Shown here in pieces: positions 52,324 through 60,929 of a stretch of DNA of 64,000 nt. The translations under genes were made by a program, and so were the position numbers. How positions within the stretch are numbered: the first letter of the stretch is position 1; each line of letters opens with the position of its first letter. The notes below the pieces were generated by a model. It saw only the letters and a list, made by a program, of their open reading frames with translations. It was not told the origin of the DNA and did no database searches. The stretch comes from JBBEAM01 sp942491105 (lineage in GTDB: Bacteria; Pseudomonadota; Alphaproteobacteria; Kiloniellales; DSM-21159): NCBI GenBank assembly GCA_942491105.1, contig CALNZX010000001.1:744001-808000 (forward strand), read 5' to 3'.

Positions 52324-53221
52324 CGTTCTGCACCTGCTCGCGGAGCTGCTCGATCGCGCTTTTGAGATCCAGGCCAATGCGGGTCAGCGTCACATCCTGA
52401 GACTTCGAGCAGAGGGTATTGGCCTCGCGGTTGAACTCCTGGCACAGGAAATCGAGCTTGCGCCCCACCGCCTCGCCGGAGGCCAGCAGCGCGCGGGCCG
52501 CCTCGACATGGGCCGCCAGACGGTCGAGTTCCTCGCGCACGTCGGCCTTGGTGGCAAGCAAGGCCGCCTCCTGATAGAGCCGGTCGCTGTCGAGCGACGT
52601 GGCATTCTGCAGCAACTCCTCCACCTGCTGTCGAAGCCGGGCGCGCAGCGCCTCGGGTTGGGTCGCCGCGTGTTCCGCGGCGGCGGTCCGCAACCGCTCG
52701 ATTTCCGCCAGGTGGCTCTCCATCAGGGTAAGCAGCTTGGCGCCCTCGGCGGCGCGCGCACGGGATAAATCGTCGAGGGCCGTCTCCAGCGCCACCAGAA
52801 CTTCGCCCTCCAGAGCCGTCTGTTCCTCCGGTGCGATCTCGCGGTCCTGGGTCTCGATTACGCCGCGCAGCTGCAGCAGACCGTCGAGGCGCGGCGGATC
52901 GGCATCGAGGCCCTCGGCGCGCAGTTTCGCCACCAGCGCCAGCACGCCATCCAAGGCGGCGCGGTTGAGCTGTACTTCCGGCTCGCTCTGCTGGCGCAGG
53001 CTGAGGCCGAGCTGGAAGTTGCCGCGTTTGAACCGGGCCGCCAGCGCCGCGCGCGCCGGCTGCTCGAGGGACTCCATGCCGTTGGGCAGACGAAAGCGCG
53101 CGTCCAGGCTCTTGCCGTTGACGCTTTTCACCTCCCAGGTCCACTCGGCCAGCGCGTTCGCCCCCTGGCTACGCGCGAAACCGGTCATCGAATGAAGAAG
53201 GGGGGAGGCTGAGCTGCTCAC
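52316..53221 (-). CDS. yicC: YicC family endoribonuclease
   Basis: A 301-residue protein of the YicC/YloC family, members of which have been shown to be endoribonucleases. It shows the N-terminal SMTGFARSQG, the VNGKSLDARFRLPN segment and the C-terminal FLCQEFNREANTLCSKSQDVTLTRIGLDLKSAIEQLREQVQNVE-type block, cited here by key residues Glu, Asn and Arg. It is coupled to gmk, the usual arrangement. Its start faces the SDR gene across a 92-base divergent gap. Confidence 0.94.
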   Translation of the reverse strand: MSSSASPLLHSMTGFARSQGANALAEWTWEVKSVNGKSLDARFRLPNGMESLEQPARAALAARFKRGNFQLGLSLRQQSEPEVQLNRAALDGVLALVAKLRAEGLDADPPRLDGLLQLRGVIETQDREIAPEEQTALEGEVLVALETALDDLSRARAAEGAKLLTLMESHLAEIERLRTAAAEHAATQPEALRARLRQQVEELLQNATSLDSDRLYQEAALLATKADVREELDRLAAHVEAARALLASGEAVGRKLDFLCQEFNREANTLCSKSQDVTLTRIGLDLKSAIEQLREQVQNVE

Positions 53222-53313
53222 GGGACTCCTTGGCGCCGGACAGGCGCCTGAGGGCTGGGAATCGGATGCGGCCTTTATATACTCGGGGACCTAAGCCAAC
53301 AAGCAAGGTGGCC

Positions 53314-54078
53314 ATGACCGCTCCCGCCTCGATCCTGATTACCGGTGCCTCCAGCGGTATCGGCGAAGCCCTCGCAAGGCGCTATGCCTGCGCCGGCCGC
53401 CAGCTTTTCCTCGGCGGCCGCGACCAAGCCCGCCTAAGCGCCGTGACCGAGGCCTGCCGCGCCGCGGGCGCGACGGTGGAGAGCGCGGTGCAGGACGTCA
53501 CCGACGGCCCCGCGATGGCCGCCTGGGTTCGCGCCTGCGATGCGGTGGCGCCGCTCGACCTGGCGATCGCCAATGCCGGTGTCTCCGCCGGCACCGGCGG
53601 CGATGAGGGCGAAAGCGAGGAGCAGGCGCGGCGGATCTTCGCGGTCAATCTCGACGGCGTGCTCAACACGCTCTTCCCAGCCATGGAAGCCATGCGCCCC
53701 AGAGGCAGGGGCCAGATCGCCGTGATGTCTTCCCTGGCCGCCTTTCGCGGCTTTCCCGGTGCGCCCGCCTACTGCGGCTCCAAGGCGGCGGTGCGGGTCT
53801 GGGGCGAGTCCCTGCGGCCGACGCTGGCGCAAGACGGCATCGGCGTCTCGGTAATCTGCCCTGGATTCGTCGAGAGCCGGATGACCGCGGTCAACGACTT
53901 CCCCATGCCCCTGCTGATGACCGCGGACAAGGCGGCGCGAATCATCGAAAAGGGTCTTGCCGCCAACAGGGCGCGGATCGCCTTTCCGCTGCGCCTCTAC
54001 GCCGCTGTCTGGCTGCTCAACGCCTTGCCACCGGGTTGGACCGACCGCGCCATGGGCGCTCTGCCGAAGAAGAGCTGA
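53314..54078 (+). CDS. Short-chain dehydrogenase/reductase
   Basis: A 254-residue classical SDR. TGASSGIGEAL is the cofactor motif, NAGVSAG is present, and the catalytic Ser-Tyr-Lys lie in MSSLAAF and YCGSKAAV. Substrate unknown; the C-terminal hydrophobic FPLRLYAAVWLLNALPPG segment may touch the membrane, as in some DltE/YqjQ-like lipid reductases. The ATG at 53314 has AAGG at a good distance; the 53230 start is rejected. It converges on mltG with no gap. Confidence 0.9.
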   Translation: MTAPASILITGASSGIGEALARRYACAGRQLFLGGRDQARLSAVTEACRAAGATVESAVQDVTDGPAMAAWVRACDAVAPLDLAIANAGVSAGTGGDEGESEEQARRIFAVNLDGVLNTLFPAMEAMRPRGRGQIAVMSSLAAFRGFPGAPAYCGSKAAVRVWGESLRPTLAQDGIGVSVICPGFVESRMTAVNDFPMPLLMTADKAARIIEKGLAANRARIAFPLRLYAAVWLLNALPPGWTDRAMGALPKKS

Positions 54079-55065
54079 TTACTGGGTCTCGGCGGCGTCG
54101 CGGATGCGCCGCCACTTGGCGACGTTGCGGTTGTGCTCGGCCAGGGTCTTGGCGAAGGCGTGGCCGCCGCTGCCATCGGCGACGAAATAGAGGAACTCCG
54201 TTTCCGCCGGATTCAACGCCGCCTGCAGAGACTCCCTGCCTGGGTTCGCGATCGGCCCCGGCGGCAGGCCGGAAATGGCATAGGTGTTGTAGGGATCGTC
54301 GACCTTCCAGTCGGCCCGGGTCAGGGCACGGCCCAGGGGTCCCTTGCCCTGCGTCAGGGCATAGACAACGGTGGGATCCGATTGCAGCGGCATGCCGCGG
54401 CGCAGCCGGTTGACGAAGACACTGGCGACCATTGGACGCTCCCCAGCAACGGCGGTCTCCTTCTCGATGATCGAGGCCAGGATGACAGCCTCCTGGGGTG
54501 TGGCGACCGGCAAGTTCTCCACCCTGCCCTGCCAAAGCTCATCCAGTACCGCCTGCATATCGCTCCGCATCCTGTCGAGGATGCCGGAACGCGGATCGCC
54601 GTAGGTGAAGTGGAAGGTCTCAGGCAGCAGCGTGCCTTCTTCCGGCAGCGCGTCGATCTCCCCGCTCAGCCCCTCGGCCCCGGCGATCAGCGCCACGATC
54701 TCGGCGGAGGTCAGGCCTTCGGGGATGGTAATCTTGCGGACCACGGTTTCGCCCGAAACCAGCAGATCGAGGGTCTCCTCGAGGGAAATCCCGGCGGCGA
54801 AGCGGTATTCCCCCGCGCGCAGCTTCGCGGCCTTGTCGGTAAGCCGGGCGGCGGCGCGAAAAAGCCGGGCCTCCGCGATCACGCCGGCGTCCTGTAGCTG
54901 CCGGGCGATAGCGGCGACTCCCGTGCCGCTCTGGATGATTAAGGTGGTGTCGGCGTCCAGCGGGCCGGGCTCTCGATATTCCCGGTAGCCAAAATAGGCG
55001 GTCGCGGCCGCCACAACGATGGCGAAGACGAACAGGAAGGACGCGGCTTTGAGCAGCCGACGCAT
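54079..55065 (-). CDS. mltG: Endolytic murein transglycosylase MltG
   Basis: MltG cleaves nascent glycan strands at the inner membrane and limits their length. The 328-residue protein has an N-terminal membrane anchor (residues 9-26), a LysM-like subdomain, and the YceG domain with catalytic Glu in ASIIEKETAVAGERP. RRGMPLQSDPTVVYAL and YNTYAISGLPPGPIANPG are also present. It starts 10 bases after the fabF stop, the common fabF-mltG order. Confidence 0.95.
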   Translation of the reverse strand: MRRLLKAASFLFVFAIVVAAATAYFGYREYREPGPLDADTTLIIQSGTGVAAIARQLQDAGVIAEARLFRAAARLTDKAAKLRAGEYRFAAGISLEETLDLLVSGETVVRKITIPEGLTSAEIVALIAGAEGLSGEIDALPEEGTLLPETFHFTYGDPRSGILDRMRSDMQAVLDELWQGRVENLPVATPQEAVILASIIEKETAVAGERPMVASVFVNRLRRGMPLQSDPTVVYALTQGKGPLGRALTRADWKVDDPYNTYAISGLPPGPIANPGRESLQAALNPAETEFLYFVADGSGGHAFAKTLAEHNRNVAKWRRIRDAAETQ

Positions 55066-55075
55066 GGGCGGCGGA

Positions 55076-56347
55076 TTAGTGCGGCTTGGCGAGCACCAGA
55101 CTCGCGTTGGTCCCGCCGAAACCGAAGGAATTGCTGAGCGCGGTGTTGACGCTGCGCTCCTGGGCCTCGTGCGGCACCAGGTTGATACCCGCGCACTCCG
55201 GCGAAGGATTTTCCAGGTTCAAGGTCGGCGGCACCACGTTGTCGCGAATCGACAGGGTGCAGAAAATCGCCTCGACGGCGCCGGCCGCGCCAAGCAGATG
55301 GCCGATGGCCGACTTGGTCGAGGACATCGCGGCTTTTTTCGCGGCGTCTTCGCCGAGCAGGCGTTTCACGGCGCCGAGTTCGATGAGATCGCCGAGCGGT
55401 GTCGAAGTGCCGTGGGCGTTGATGTAGTCGATGCTTTCGGGCGCGACACCGGCGCGTTTAAGCGCCGCCTTCATGGCCCGGTACCCGCCGTTGCCGTCCT
55501 CGGCCGGCGCGGTGATGTGATGGGCGTCGCCGCTCATCCCGTAGCCGATCACCTCGGCGTAAATCGGCGCGCCGCGTTTCTTGGCATGCTCGTATTCCTC
55601 GAGCACGACACAGCCGGCGCCCTCACCCATCACGAAGCCGTCGCGGCCTTCGTCCCAGGGGCGCGAGGCGCGCCCGGGCTCGTCGTTGTAGCCGGTGGAC
55701 AGCGCCCGGGCCGCCGAGAAGCCGGCGATGCCCATACGGCAGACCGCGGCTTCCGCGCCGCCGGCAACCATCACATCGGCATCGTCGAAAGCGATCAGTC
55801 TGGCCGCGTCCCCGATGGCGTGGGCACCGGTCGAGCACGCCGTCACGACGGCGTGGTTGGGTCCGCGAAAACCGTAGCGGATCGAAACCTGCCCGGAGGC
55901 CAGGTTGATCAGGGCCGAGGGAATGAAAAACGGCGAGAGCCGGCGCGGGCCCTTTTCGGTGACCGTCAAGGCGCCTTCGCAGAGCGTCTCCAACCCGCCG
56001 ATTCCCGAGCCGATCATCACGCCGGTCCGGTCGAGGCTCTCCTCGTCCTGCGGCGTCCAGCCCGCGTCCTCCACCGCCTGCTGCGCCGCGGCCATGCCGT
56101 AGACGATAAAGCGGTCGACCTTGCGCTGCTCCTTCGGCTCCATCCAATCGTCGGCGTTGAACCCGCCCTCGGCGGTTTCGCCACGCGGCGGCTGCCCGGC
56201 AATCTTTGCCGGCAGATCGGATACATCGAAGTTCTGGATGGAGTTGATCCCGGACTGGCCGTTCAGCAAACGGTCCCAAACCGGCTTCACGCCCGTGCCC
56301 AGCGGCGTGACCAAACCCAATCCAGTGACGACCACGCGTCTCATCAA
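55076..56347 (-). CDS. fabF: Beta-ketoacyl-ACP synthase II
   Basis: FabF elongates acyl chains by decarboxylative condensation with malonyl-ACP. The 423-residue protein has VVVTGLGLVTPLG, the catalytic Cys in TACSTGAHAIGDA and two His residues in INAHGTSTPLGD and KSAIGHLLGAAG. Length is normal. It lies 72 bases downstream of acpP on the same strand. Confidence 0.97.
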   Translation of the reverse strand: MMRRVVVTGLGLVTPLGTGVKPVWDRLLNGQSGINSIQNFDVSDLPAKIAGQPPRGETAEGGFNADDWMEPKEQRKVDRFIVYGMAAAQQAVEDAGWTPQDEESLDRTGVMIGSGIGGLETLCEGALTVTEKGPRRLSPFFIPSALINLASGQVSIRYGFRGPNHAVVTACSTGAHAIGDAARLIAFDDADVMVAGGAEAAVCRMGIAGFSAARALSTGYNDEPGRASRPWDEGRDGFVMGEGAGCVVLEEYEHAKKRGAPIYAEVIGYGMSGDAHHITAPAEDGNGGYRAMKAALKRAGVAPESIDYINAHGTSTPLGDLIELGAVKRLLGEDAAKKAAMSSTKSAIGHLLGAAGAVEAIFCTLSIRDNVVPPTLNLENPSPECAGINLVPHEAQERSVNTALSNSFGFGGTNASLVLAKPH

Positions 56348-56419
56348 GATATCGGATTTCTCTCGGTCAAAAGGCGCGAAAGCGCCGCGTGCGACTGCGC
56401 CGCGGCGCGATGCACAATA

Positions 56420-56653
56420 TCAGGTGTGCTCTTGGATGAAATCGATCGCATCCTTGACGGTGACGATCTTTTCGGCGGCATCGTCAGGAATCTCGCAGCC
56501 GAATTCCTCCTCGAAAGCCATGACCAGCTCGACCGTGTCCAAGCTGTCGGCCCCGAGATCGTCGATGAAGCTCGCGTTGTCGGTAACCTTTTCCTCATCG
56601 ACGCCAAGATGCTCGACGACGATCTTCTTAACCCGATCGGCAGTATCGCTCAT
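56420..56653 (-). CDS. acpP: Acyl carrier protein
   Basis: The small acidic carrier for fatty acid synthesis, 77 residues from the ATG at 56653. The 4'-phosphopantetheine attachment Ser is in DDLGADSLDTVELVMA. The 56728 start adds residues that no ACP has. It has its own likely promoter in the 183-base gap to fabG. Confidence 0.97.
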   Translation of the reverse strand: MSDTADRVKKIVVEHLGVDEEKVTDNASFIDDLGADSLDTVELVMAFEEEFGCEIPDDAAEKIVTVKDAIDFIQEHT

Positions 56654-56836
56654 GTCTTTCAAACCTCTATTTTCGCCCGCAAAATCAAACGTGACGTTGT
56701 TCTTTACCGGCTGCAAAACCGCAACCACTCATAGCCCCGGGCTAGCCGGATTTTGCGCCTCATAGCATAGCTCCACTGGCTTGCCAATCTAAGACGCACC
56801 CGCCGCGCGGCGCCGAAAGTTGCAGGCGGCATTCCG

Positions 56837-57574
56837 TCATATCATGGCCATGCCGCCGTTCACATGCAAAGTTTGCCCTGTGATGTAGGCCGCCTGATCG
56901 CTGGCCAGAAACACGGCGGCGGCGGCGATGTCCTCGCTTTCACCCAGCCGCCCGGCGGGGATCGAGGCCAGCAGCTTCGTCTTTTGATCGTCGCTGAGCG
57001 CGTCGGTCATCGGAGTTTGGATGAAGCCCGGCGCGATGCAGTTGACCGTAATCCCGCGCGAGGCGACCTCGGCCGCCAGCGCCTTGGACATGCCGATCAT
57101 CCCGGCCTTGGAGGCCGCGTAGTTCGACTGACCGGGGTTGCCGGTCACCCCGACGATGGAGGTGATGCCGATCACCCGGCCCCAGCGTTGCTTCATCATG
57201 CCGCGCAGACTGGCCCGGATCAGACGGAAGGAGGCGCCGAGATTGACCTGGATCACCTGGTCCCACTCCTCGTCCTTCATCCGCATCGCCAGGTTGTCTC
57301 GGGTCAGCCCGGCGTTGTTGACCAGAATATCGAGGCTGCCGAGCGCTTCCTCGGCCTGTTTGGGCAGGGCATCGACCGCCGAGTCGTCGGAAAGATTGCA
57401 GGGCAGCACCGCGCAGCGTTCGCCCAATTCGGACTGCAGCGCCTCCAGCGCCTCGGCGCGGGTGCCCGAGAGCCCCACGGTCGCGCCCTGGCCGTGCAGC
57501 GCGCGCGCGATGGCGCCGCCGATACCGCCGGAAGCCCCGGTCACCAGGGCCGTTTTGCCAGTAAGTTCGAACAT
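56837..57574 (-). CDS. fabG: 3-oxoacyl-ACP reductase
   Basis: FabG reduces beta-ketoacyl-ACP with NADPH. The 245-residue protein from the ATG at 57574 (GGGGAG upstream) has TGASGGIGGAIA, NNAGLTRDN and the catalytic Ser-Tyr-Lys in SIVGVTGNPGQSNYAASK. It ends with TGQTLHVNGGMAMI. It is separated from fabD by an oppositely oriented ABM-domain gene. Confidence 0.96.
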   Translation of the reverse strand: MFELTGKTALVTGASGGIGGAIARALHGQGATVGLSGTRAEALEALQSELGERCAVLPCNLSDDSAVDALPKQAEEALGSLDILVNNAGLTRDNLAMRMKDEEWDQVIQVNLGASFRLIRASLRGMMKQRWGRVIGITSIVGVTGNPGQSNYAASKAGMIGMSKALAAEVASRGITVNCIAPGFIQTPMTDALSDDQKTKLLASIPAGRLGESEDIAAAAVFLASDQAAYITGQTLHVNGGMAMI

Positions 57575-57738
57575 CCTCGCTCCCCTCTTGCTTATCTCTC
57601 GCGGTGTCCATGCGCGGGCGGGCTTTCGCACCGCGGGGACAGGCACCTATTCTCACGTCGCGCTCGCGGCGCGTCCAGGCGCGCGGCAGCATGGGAACTA
57701 GCTGCGGTCTACGCGGCGCAGATGCAAGGAGGAAAACG

Positions 57739-58086
57739 ATGCTGGCGGTGATCTTCCAGGTCCTACCCAAGCCCGGGCGGCAGGATGGCTATCTCGATAT
57801 CGCCGCCGAGCTGCGGCCGCTGCTCGAGGAAATCGACGGCTTCATTTCCGTCGAGCGCTTCGAGAGCCTGAGCGAGCCGGGCAAGATCCTCTCGCTGTCC
57901 TTCTGGCGCGACGAGGCGGCGATCGAGGAGTGGCGCAAGCTCGAGCGCCATAGAAAAGCGCAACATGCCGGGCGCAGCACGCTGTTCGAAGACTACTCCC
58001 TGCACGTGGTCCAGGTCCTGCGCGCCTACGGCATGCACGACCGCCGCCAGGCCCCGCCGGACTCCAAGGCGGCGAACGACGCCTAA
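57739..58086 (+). CDS. ABM-domain (antibiotic biosynthesis monooxygenase-like) protein
   Basis: A 115-residue protein with a ferredoxin-like ABM fold: LAVIFQVLPKPGRQDGYLDIA, IDGFISVERFESLSEPGKILSLSFWRDEAAIEEWR and a His before GRSTLFEDY. Such proteins are small heme-degrading or quinol-type monooxygenases or of unknown use; the substrate here is unknown. A perfect AAGGAGG is 6 bases before the ATG. It lies between fabG and fabD on the opposite strand and overlaps the fabD stop by 4 bases. Confidence 0.85.
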   Translation: MLAVIFQVLPKPGRQDGYLDIAAELRPLLEEIDGFISVERFESLSEPGKILSLSFWRDEAAIEEWRKLERHRKAQHAGRSTLFEDYSLHVVQVLRAYGMHDRRQAPPDSKAANDA

Positions 58087-59036
58087 AGCTGCTTCAGCAG
58101 GTCCTCGATCTCGGCGGGGGTGCCGGCGGCGATGCCGGTGAGGTCCTTGTCGATGCGGCGGGTCAGGCCGGTCAGTACCTTGCCGGCGCCGAGCTCGACC
58201 AGGGTGTCGACGCCCTCGGTGGCCAGGCGCTGCACGGACTCGCGCCAGCGCACCATGCCGGTGACCTGCTGCACCAGCAGGCTGCGGACATCCTCGGGAT
58301 CGCTCACCGGGGCGGCGGTCACATTGGCGATCAGAGACGCCGCCGGCGGCATCAGCGTAACCCCGGCCAGGGCTTCGGCCATGACGTCGGCGGCCGGCGC
58401 CATCAAGGCGCAGTGGAAGGGCGCCGAGACGGACAGCATCATCGCGCGCTTGGCGCCGCGCTCCTTGGCCAGTTCGATCGCACGCTCGATGGCGGCGGTG
58501 TGGCCGGAGATCACCACCTGCCCCGGCGCGTTGTCGTTGGCCGGGGCGCAGACCTCCTCGCCGTCGCCCCCTGCGGCGGCGTCCTCCGCGACCTTGCGGG
58601 CATCCTCCAGGTCCATGCCGAGCAGCGCCGCCATCGCCCCCTCGCCGACCGGAACCGCCTGCTGCATGGCCTGGCCACGGCGCTTCAGCAGCCGCGCGGT
58701 ATCGGCCAGTTCCAGGGCACCGGCCGCGGCCAGCGCCGAGTACTCGCCCAGGGAATGCCCGGCGACGAAGGCCGCCTGCTTACCAAGCTCGAAGCCGCCC
58801 TCGCGCTGCATCACCCTGAGCACGGCCATGGAGACGGTCATCAGCGCGGGCTGCGCGTTCTCGGTCAGGGTCAGGTCGCTCTCCGGCCCTTCGAACATCA
58901 GCTTCGACAGCTTCTGCCCCAGGGCGTCGTCGACCTCCTGGAAAACCTCGCGAGCGGCTGGAAAAGCCTCGTAGAGGTCGCGCCCCATGCCCACCGCCTG
59001 GCTGCCCTGCCCGGGAAATACGAATGCCTTGCTCAT
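58083..59036 (-). CDS. fabD: Malonyl-CoA:ACP transacylase
   Basis: FabD loads malonate onto ACP. The 317-residue protein from the ATG at 59036 has FVFPGQGSQAVGMG, the nucleophile in AGHSLGEYSALAAAG and the His in SVSAPFHCALM, the usual catalytic set. The extra N-terminal residues of a start at 59060 are not needed. Its upstream region is shared with the divergent rpsF operon. Confidence 0.96.
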   Translation of the reverse strand: MSKAFVFPGQGSQAVGMGRDLYEAFPAAREVFQEVDDALGQKLSKLMFEGPESDLTLTENAQPALMTVSMAVLRVMQREGGFELGKQAAFVAGHSLGEYSALAAAGALELADTARLLKRRGQAMQQAVPVGEGAMAALLGMDLEDARKVAEDAAAGGDGEEVCAPANDNAPGQVVISGHTAAIERAIELAKERGAKRAMMLSVSAPFHCALMAPAADVMAEALAGVTLMPPAASLIANVTAAPVSDPEDVRSLLVQQVTGMVRWRESVQRLATEGVDTLVELGAGKVLTGLTRRIDKDLTGIAAGTPAEIEDLLKQL

Positions 59037-59143
59037 GACGCTCCCAATCCTTTTCCTCATTGCCTTGCGCGCGCCGCGCGAGCGCGGAAACAGCGGCCAG
59101 TGATAGCCGCCTCCGGGCCGCTGTCAAGCCGCGGGCAAACGGC

Positions 59144-59171
59144 TTGCGGGGCAAGGGAATATCTGTATAGT
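59144..59171 (+). promoter_or_regulatory. Putative promoter of rpsF-rpsR-rplI
   Basis: TTGCGG (59144-59149) and TATAGT (59166-59171) lie 16 bases apart. The leader to rpsF is then about 145 bases long. Confidence 0.6.
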
Positions 59172-59220
59172 CCGCGCCTCGGTGGGGAGACCCGCCGCTC
59201 CTTGCCGGCCTCCAGCCCTT

Positions 59221-59271
59221 GTGGAACCTCCACGGGCACGAGGGGTCGGATAGGGCCGGGCGGCCGATCCG
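59221..59271 (+). promoter_or_regulatory. Structured rpsF leader hairpins (possible S6:S18 autoregulatory element)
   Basis: GTGG (59221-59224) pairs with CCAC (59229-59232). CGGAT (59247-59251) pairs with ATCCG (59267-59271) around an inner GGCC-GGCC stem with loop GGGC. Leaders of rpsF operons often bind S6:S18 as a feedback element; I did not identify the specific CCG bulge with certainty. Confidence 0.3.
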
Positions 59272-59323
59272 CGCAGGGTGCGTGGCGGCTCCGGCTCACA
59301 AACAGCCATAGGGAGTTTATCAG

Positions 59324-59794
59324 ATGGCCTTATACGAGAGCGTTGTGATCGCTCGCCAGGACATCTCCGCTTCGCAAGTCGAGGCTCTCACGGACGACCT
59401 CAAAAAGCTCATCGCCGATAACGGCGGCGAGGTGAAGTCCCATGAGTACTGGGGATTGAAGAACCTGGCCTATCGCATCAAGAAGAACCGCAAGGGGCAC
59501 TACTTCCTCTTGAACCTCGATGCCCCCGCAGAGACGGTGCAGGAATACGAGCGCAACATGCGCTTCAACGAAGACATCCTGCGTTACATGACCGTCCGGG
59601 TGGATGAAATCGAGGAAGGTCCCTCCGCGATGATGCAGAGCCGTGACCGCCGCGACGATCGCGGTGGCCGGGGCGACCGCGGAGGTTACCGTGGAGATCG
59701 CGGTGACCGTGGAGACCGAGGCGGCGATCGCGGCGGACGCCGTGAGCGCGGCCCCGAGGCGAGTGAAAGCGACAGCAAAGGGAAGGAAGAATAA
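59324..59794 (+). CDS. rpsF: 30S ribosomal protein S6 with RG-rich tail
   Basis: S6 binds S18 on the small subunit. The first ~100 residues are a normal S6 (YESVVIARQDISASQVEAL, WGLKNLAYRIKKNRKGHYFLLNLD, ERNMRFNEDILRYMTVRVD). They are followed by about 50 residues of GDRG-type repeats (59643-59750), rich in Arg, Gly and Asp, then an acidic end. The DNA of the tail is a degenerate tandem repeat of about nine to eighteen bases. GGGAG precedes the ATG. It overlaps rpsR by one base. Confidence 0.95.
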   Translation: MALYESVVIARQDISASQVEALTDDLKKLIADNGGEVKSHEYWGLKNLAYRIKKNRKGHYFLLNLDAPAETVQEYERNMRFNEDILRYMTVRVDEIEEGPSAMMQSRDRRDDRGGRGDRGGYRGDRGDRGDRGGDRGGRRERGPEASESDSKGKEE

Positions 59795-60051
59795 TGGCTA
59801 TCGAAGTCGTCAGCCGCGGTTCCGGACCGCGCCGCCCCTTCTTCCGCCGCCGCAAGTCCTGCCCCTTCTCCGGCCCCAAGGCGCCGAAGATCGACTACAA
59901 GGACCTGCGTCTGCTGCAGCGCTTCGTTTCGGAGCGCGGCAAGATCGTGCCGAGCCGCATCACCGCGGTGTCCGCCAAGAAGCAGCGTGAGCTCGCCCGC
60001 GCCATCAAGCGCGCGCGCTTCCTCGCCCTGCTTCCCTACGTCGTGAAATAA
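59794..60051 (+). CDS. rpsR: 30S ribosomal protein S18
   Basis: S18 binds next to S6 on the platform of the small subunit. The 85-residue protein has RPFFRRRKSCPFSGPKAPKIDYKD, LLQRFVSERGKIVPSRITAVSAKKQRELARAIKRARFLALLPY, the full family pattern, with a single cysteine. Its ATG overlaps the rpsF stop codon by one base, so translation is coupled. Confidence 0.98.
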   Translation: MAIEVVSRGSGPRRPFFRRRKSCPFSGPKAPKIDYKDLRLLQRFVSERGKIVPSRITAVSAKKQRELARAIKRARFLALLPYVVK

Positions 60052-60070
60052 GCGGGCGGGGAGAAGAGAC

Positions 60071-60700
60071 ATGGAAATCATTCTGCTCGAACGCATCGAA
60101 AAGCTCGGCCAGATGGGCGACGTCGTCAAGGTTAAGCCTGGCTTCGCCCGCAACTACCTGCTGCCGCAGAAAAAGGCGCTCCGGGCCACCAAGGCCAACA
60201 TGGAGGTCTTCGAATCCCAGCGCGCGCAGCTCGAGGCCGATAACCTCAAGCGCAAGGAAGAGGCCGAGGCCGCCGCGAAGAAGATCGAAGGCATGGCGGT
60301 CGTCATGATCCGCCAGGCCGGCGATACCGGCCAGCTCTACGGCTCGGTCACGGCCCGCGACATCGCCGAGGCGCTGACGGAAGCCGGCGCGACGGTGAGC
60401 CGCAGCCAGGTGATGCAGGACAACCCGATTAAGGTTCTGGGCCTGCACTCTGTCCGGGTCCGCCTGCACCCCGAGGTCGTGGTTACGGTCACCGCCAACG
60501 TGGCGCGCTCGACCGCCGAAGCTGAAGTTCAAGCCAGCACCGGCCACGAAATCACCGTCGAGGAACAGCAGGCGATGACGCAGGCTGCGGAAGACGAAGT
60601 GATTGCCGCGGTCGAGGAGCTGGAGACTTCGGAGGAAGAAGCCGAAGGCGCGCCCGAGGAAGCCAGTGAGGACTCCACGGACGAAGGCAAGACCGCCTAA
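60071..60700 (+). CDS. rplI: 50S ribosomal protein L9 with acidic tail
   Basis: L9 stabilises the L1 stalk region. The 209-residue protein has MEIILLERIEKLGQMGDVV and VKPGFARNYLLPQKKALRAT, the long connecting helix and the C-terminal domain. About 35 extra acidic residues follow, rich in Glu, Asp, Ala and Ser (AVEELETSEEEAEGAPEEA). Most L9 proteins are about 150 residues. GGGGAGAAGAG precedes the ATG. Confidence 0.96.
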   Translation: MEIILLERIEKLGQMGDVVKVKPGFARNYLLPQKKALRATKANMEVFESQRAQLEADNLKRKEEAEAAAKKIEGMAVVMIRQAGDTGQLYGSVTARDIAEALTEAGATVSRSQVMQDNPIKVLGLHSVRVRLHPEVVVTVTANVARSTAEAEVQASTGHEITVEEQQAMTQAAEDEVIAAVEELETSEEEAEGAPEEASEDSTDEGKTA

Positions 60701-60724
60701 AGCCAGCCAAACGGGCTAACCGAC

Positions 60725-60760
60725 AACGGCGGCGCCGGTTCCAGGCGCCGCCGTTTTTTT
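60725..60760 (+). terminator. Rho-independent terminator after rplI
   Basis: AACGGCGGCGCC (60725-60736) pairs with GGCGCCGCCGTT (60744-60755), loop of 7, followed by a seven-T run. It ends the rpsF-rpsR-rplI operon. Confidence 0.95.
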
Positions 60761-60929
60761 ATCTCCGCCCAAGTTCTATGCCGCGAGAGCGGAATTCTGC
60801 GGCTGGACAAGGGCAAATCGGCTCTATTACGATTTTGCGGTAATCCAAGCTCTGGCAAATCGCACCGAACAAGGCCGCGAGGCCCTGGGGAAAAGGTGCG
60901 CTGGATCGGGTCGAAAGTAAGAGGCAGGT

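Noticed and set aside
59643..59750. Repeat-like DNA as a possible CRISPR array
   Set aside because: It is the in-frame coding sequence of the S6 RG tail. Units are degenerate and lack unique spacers.
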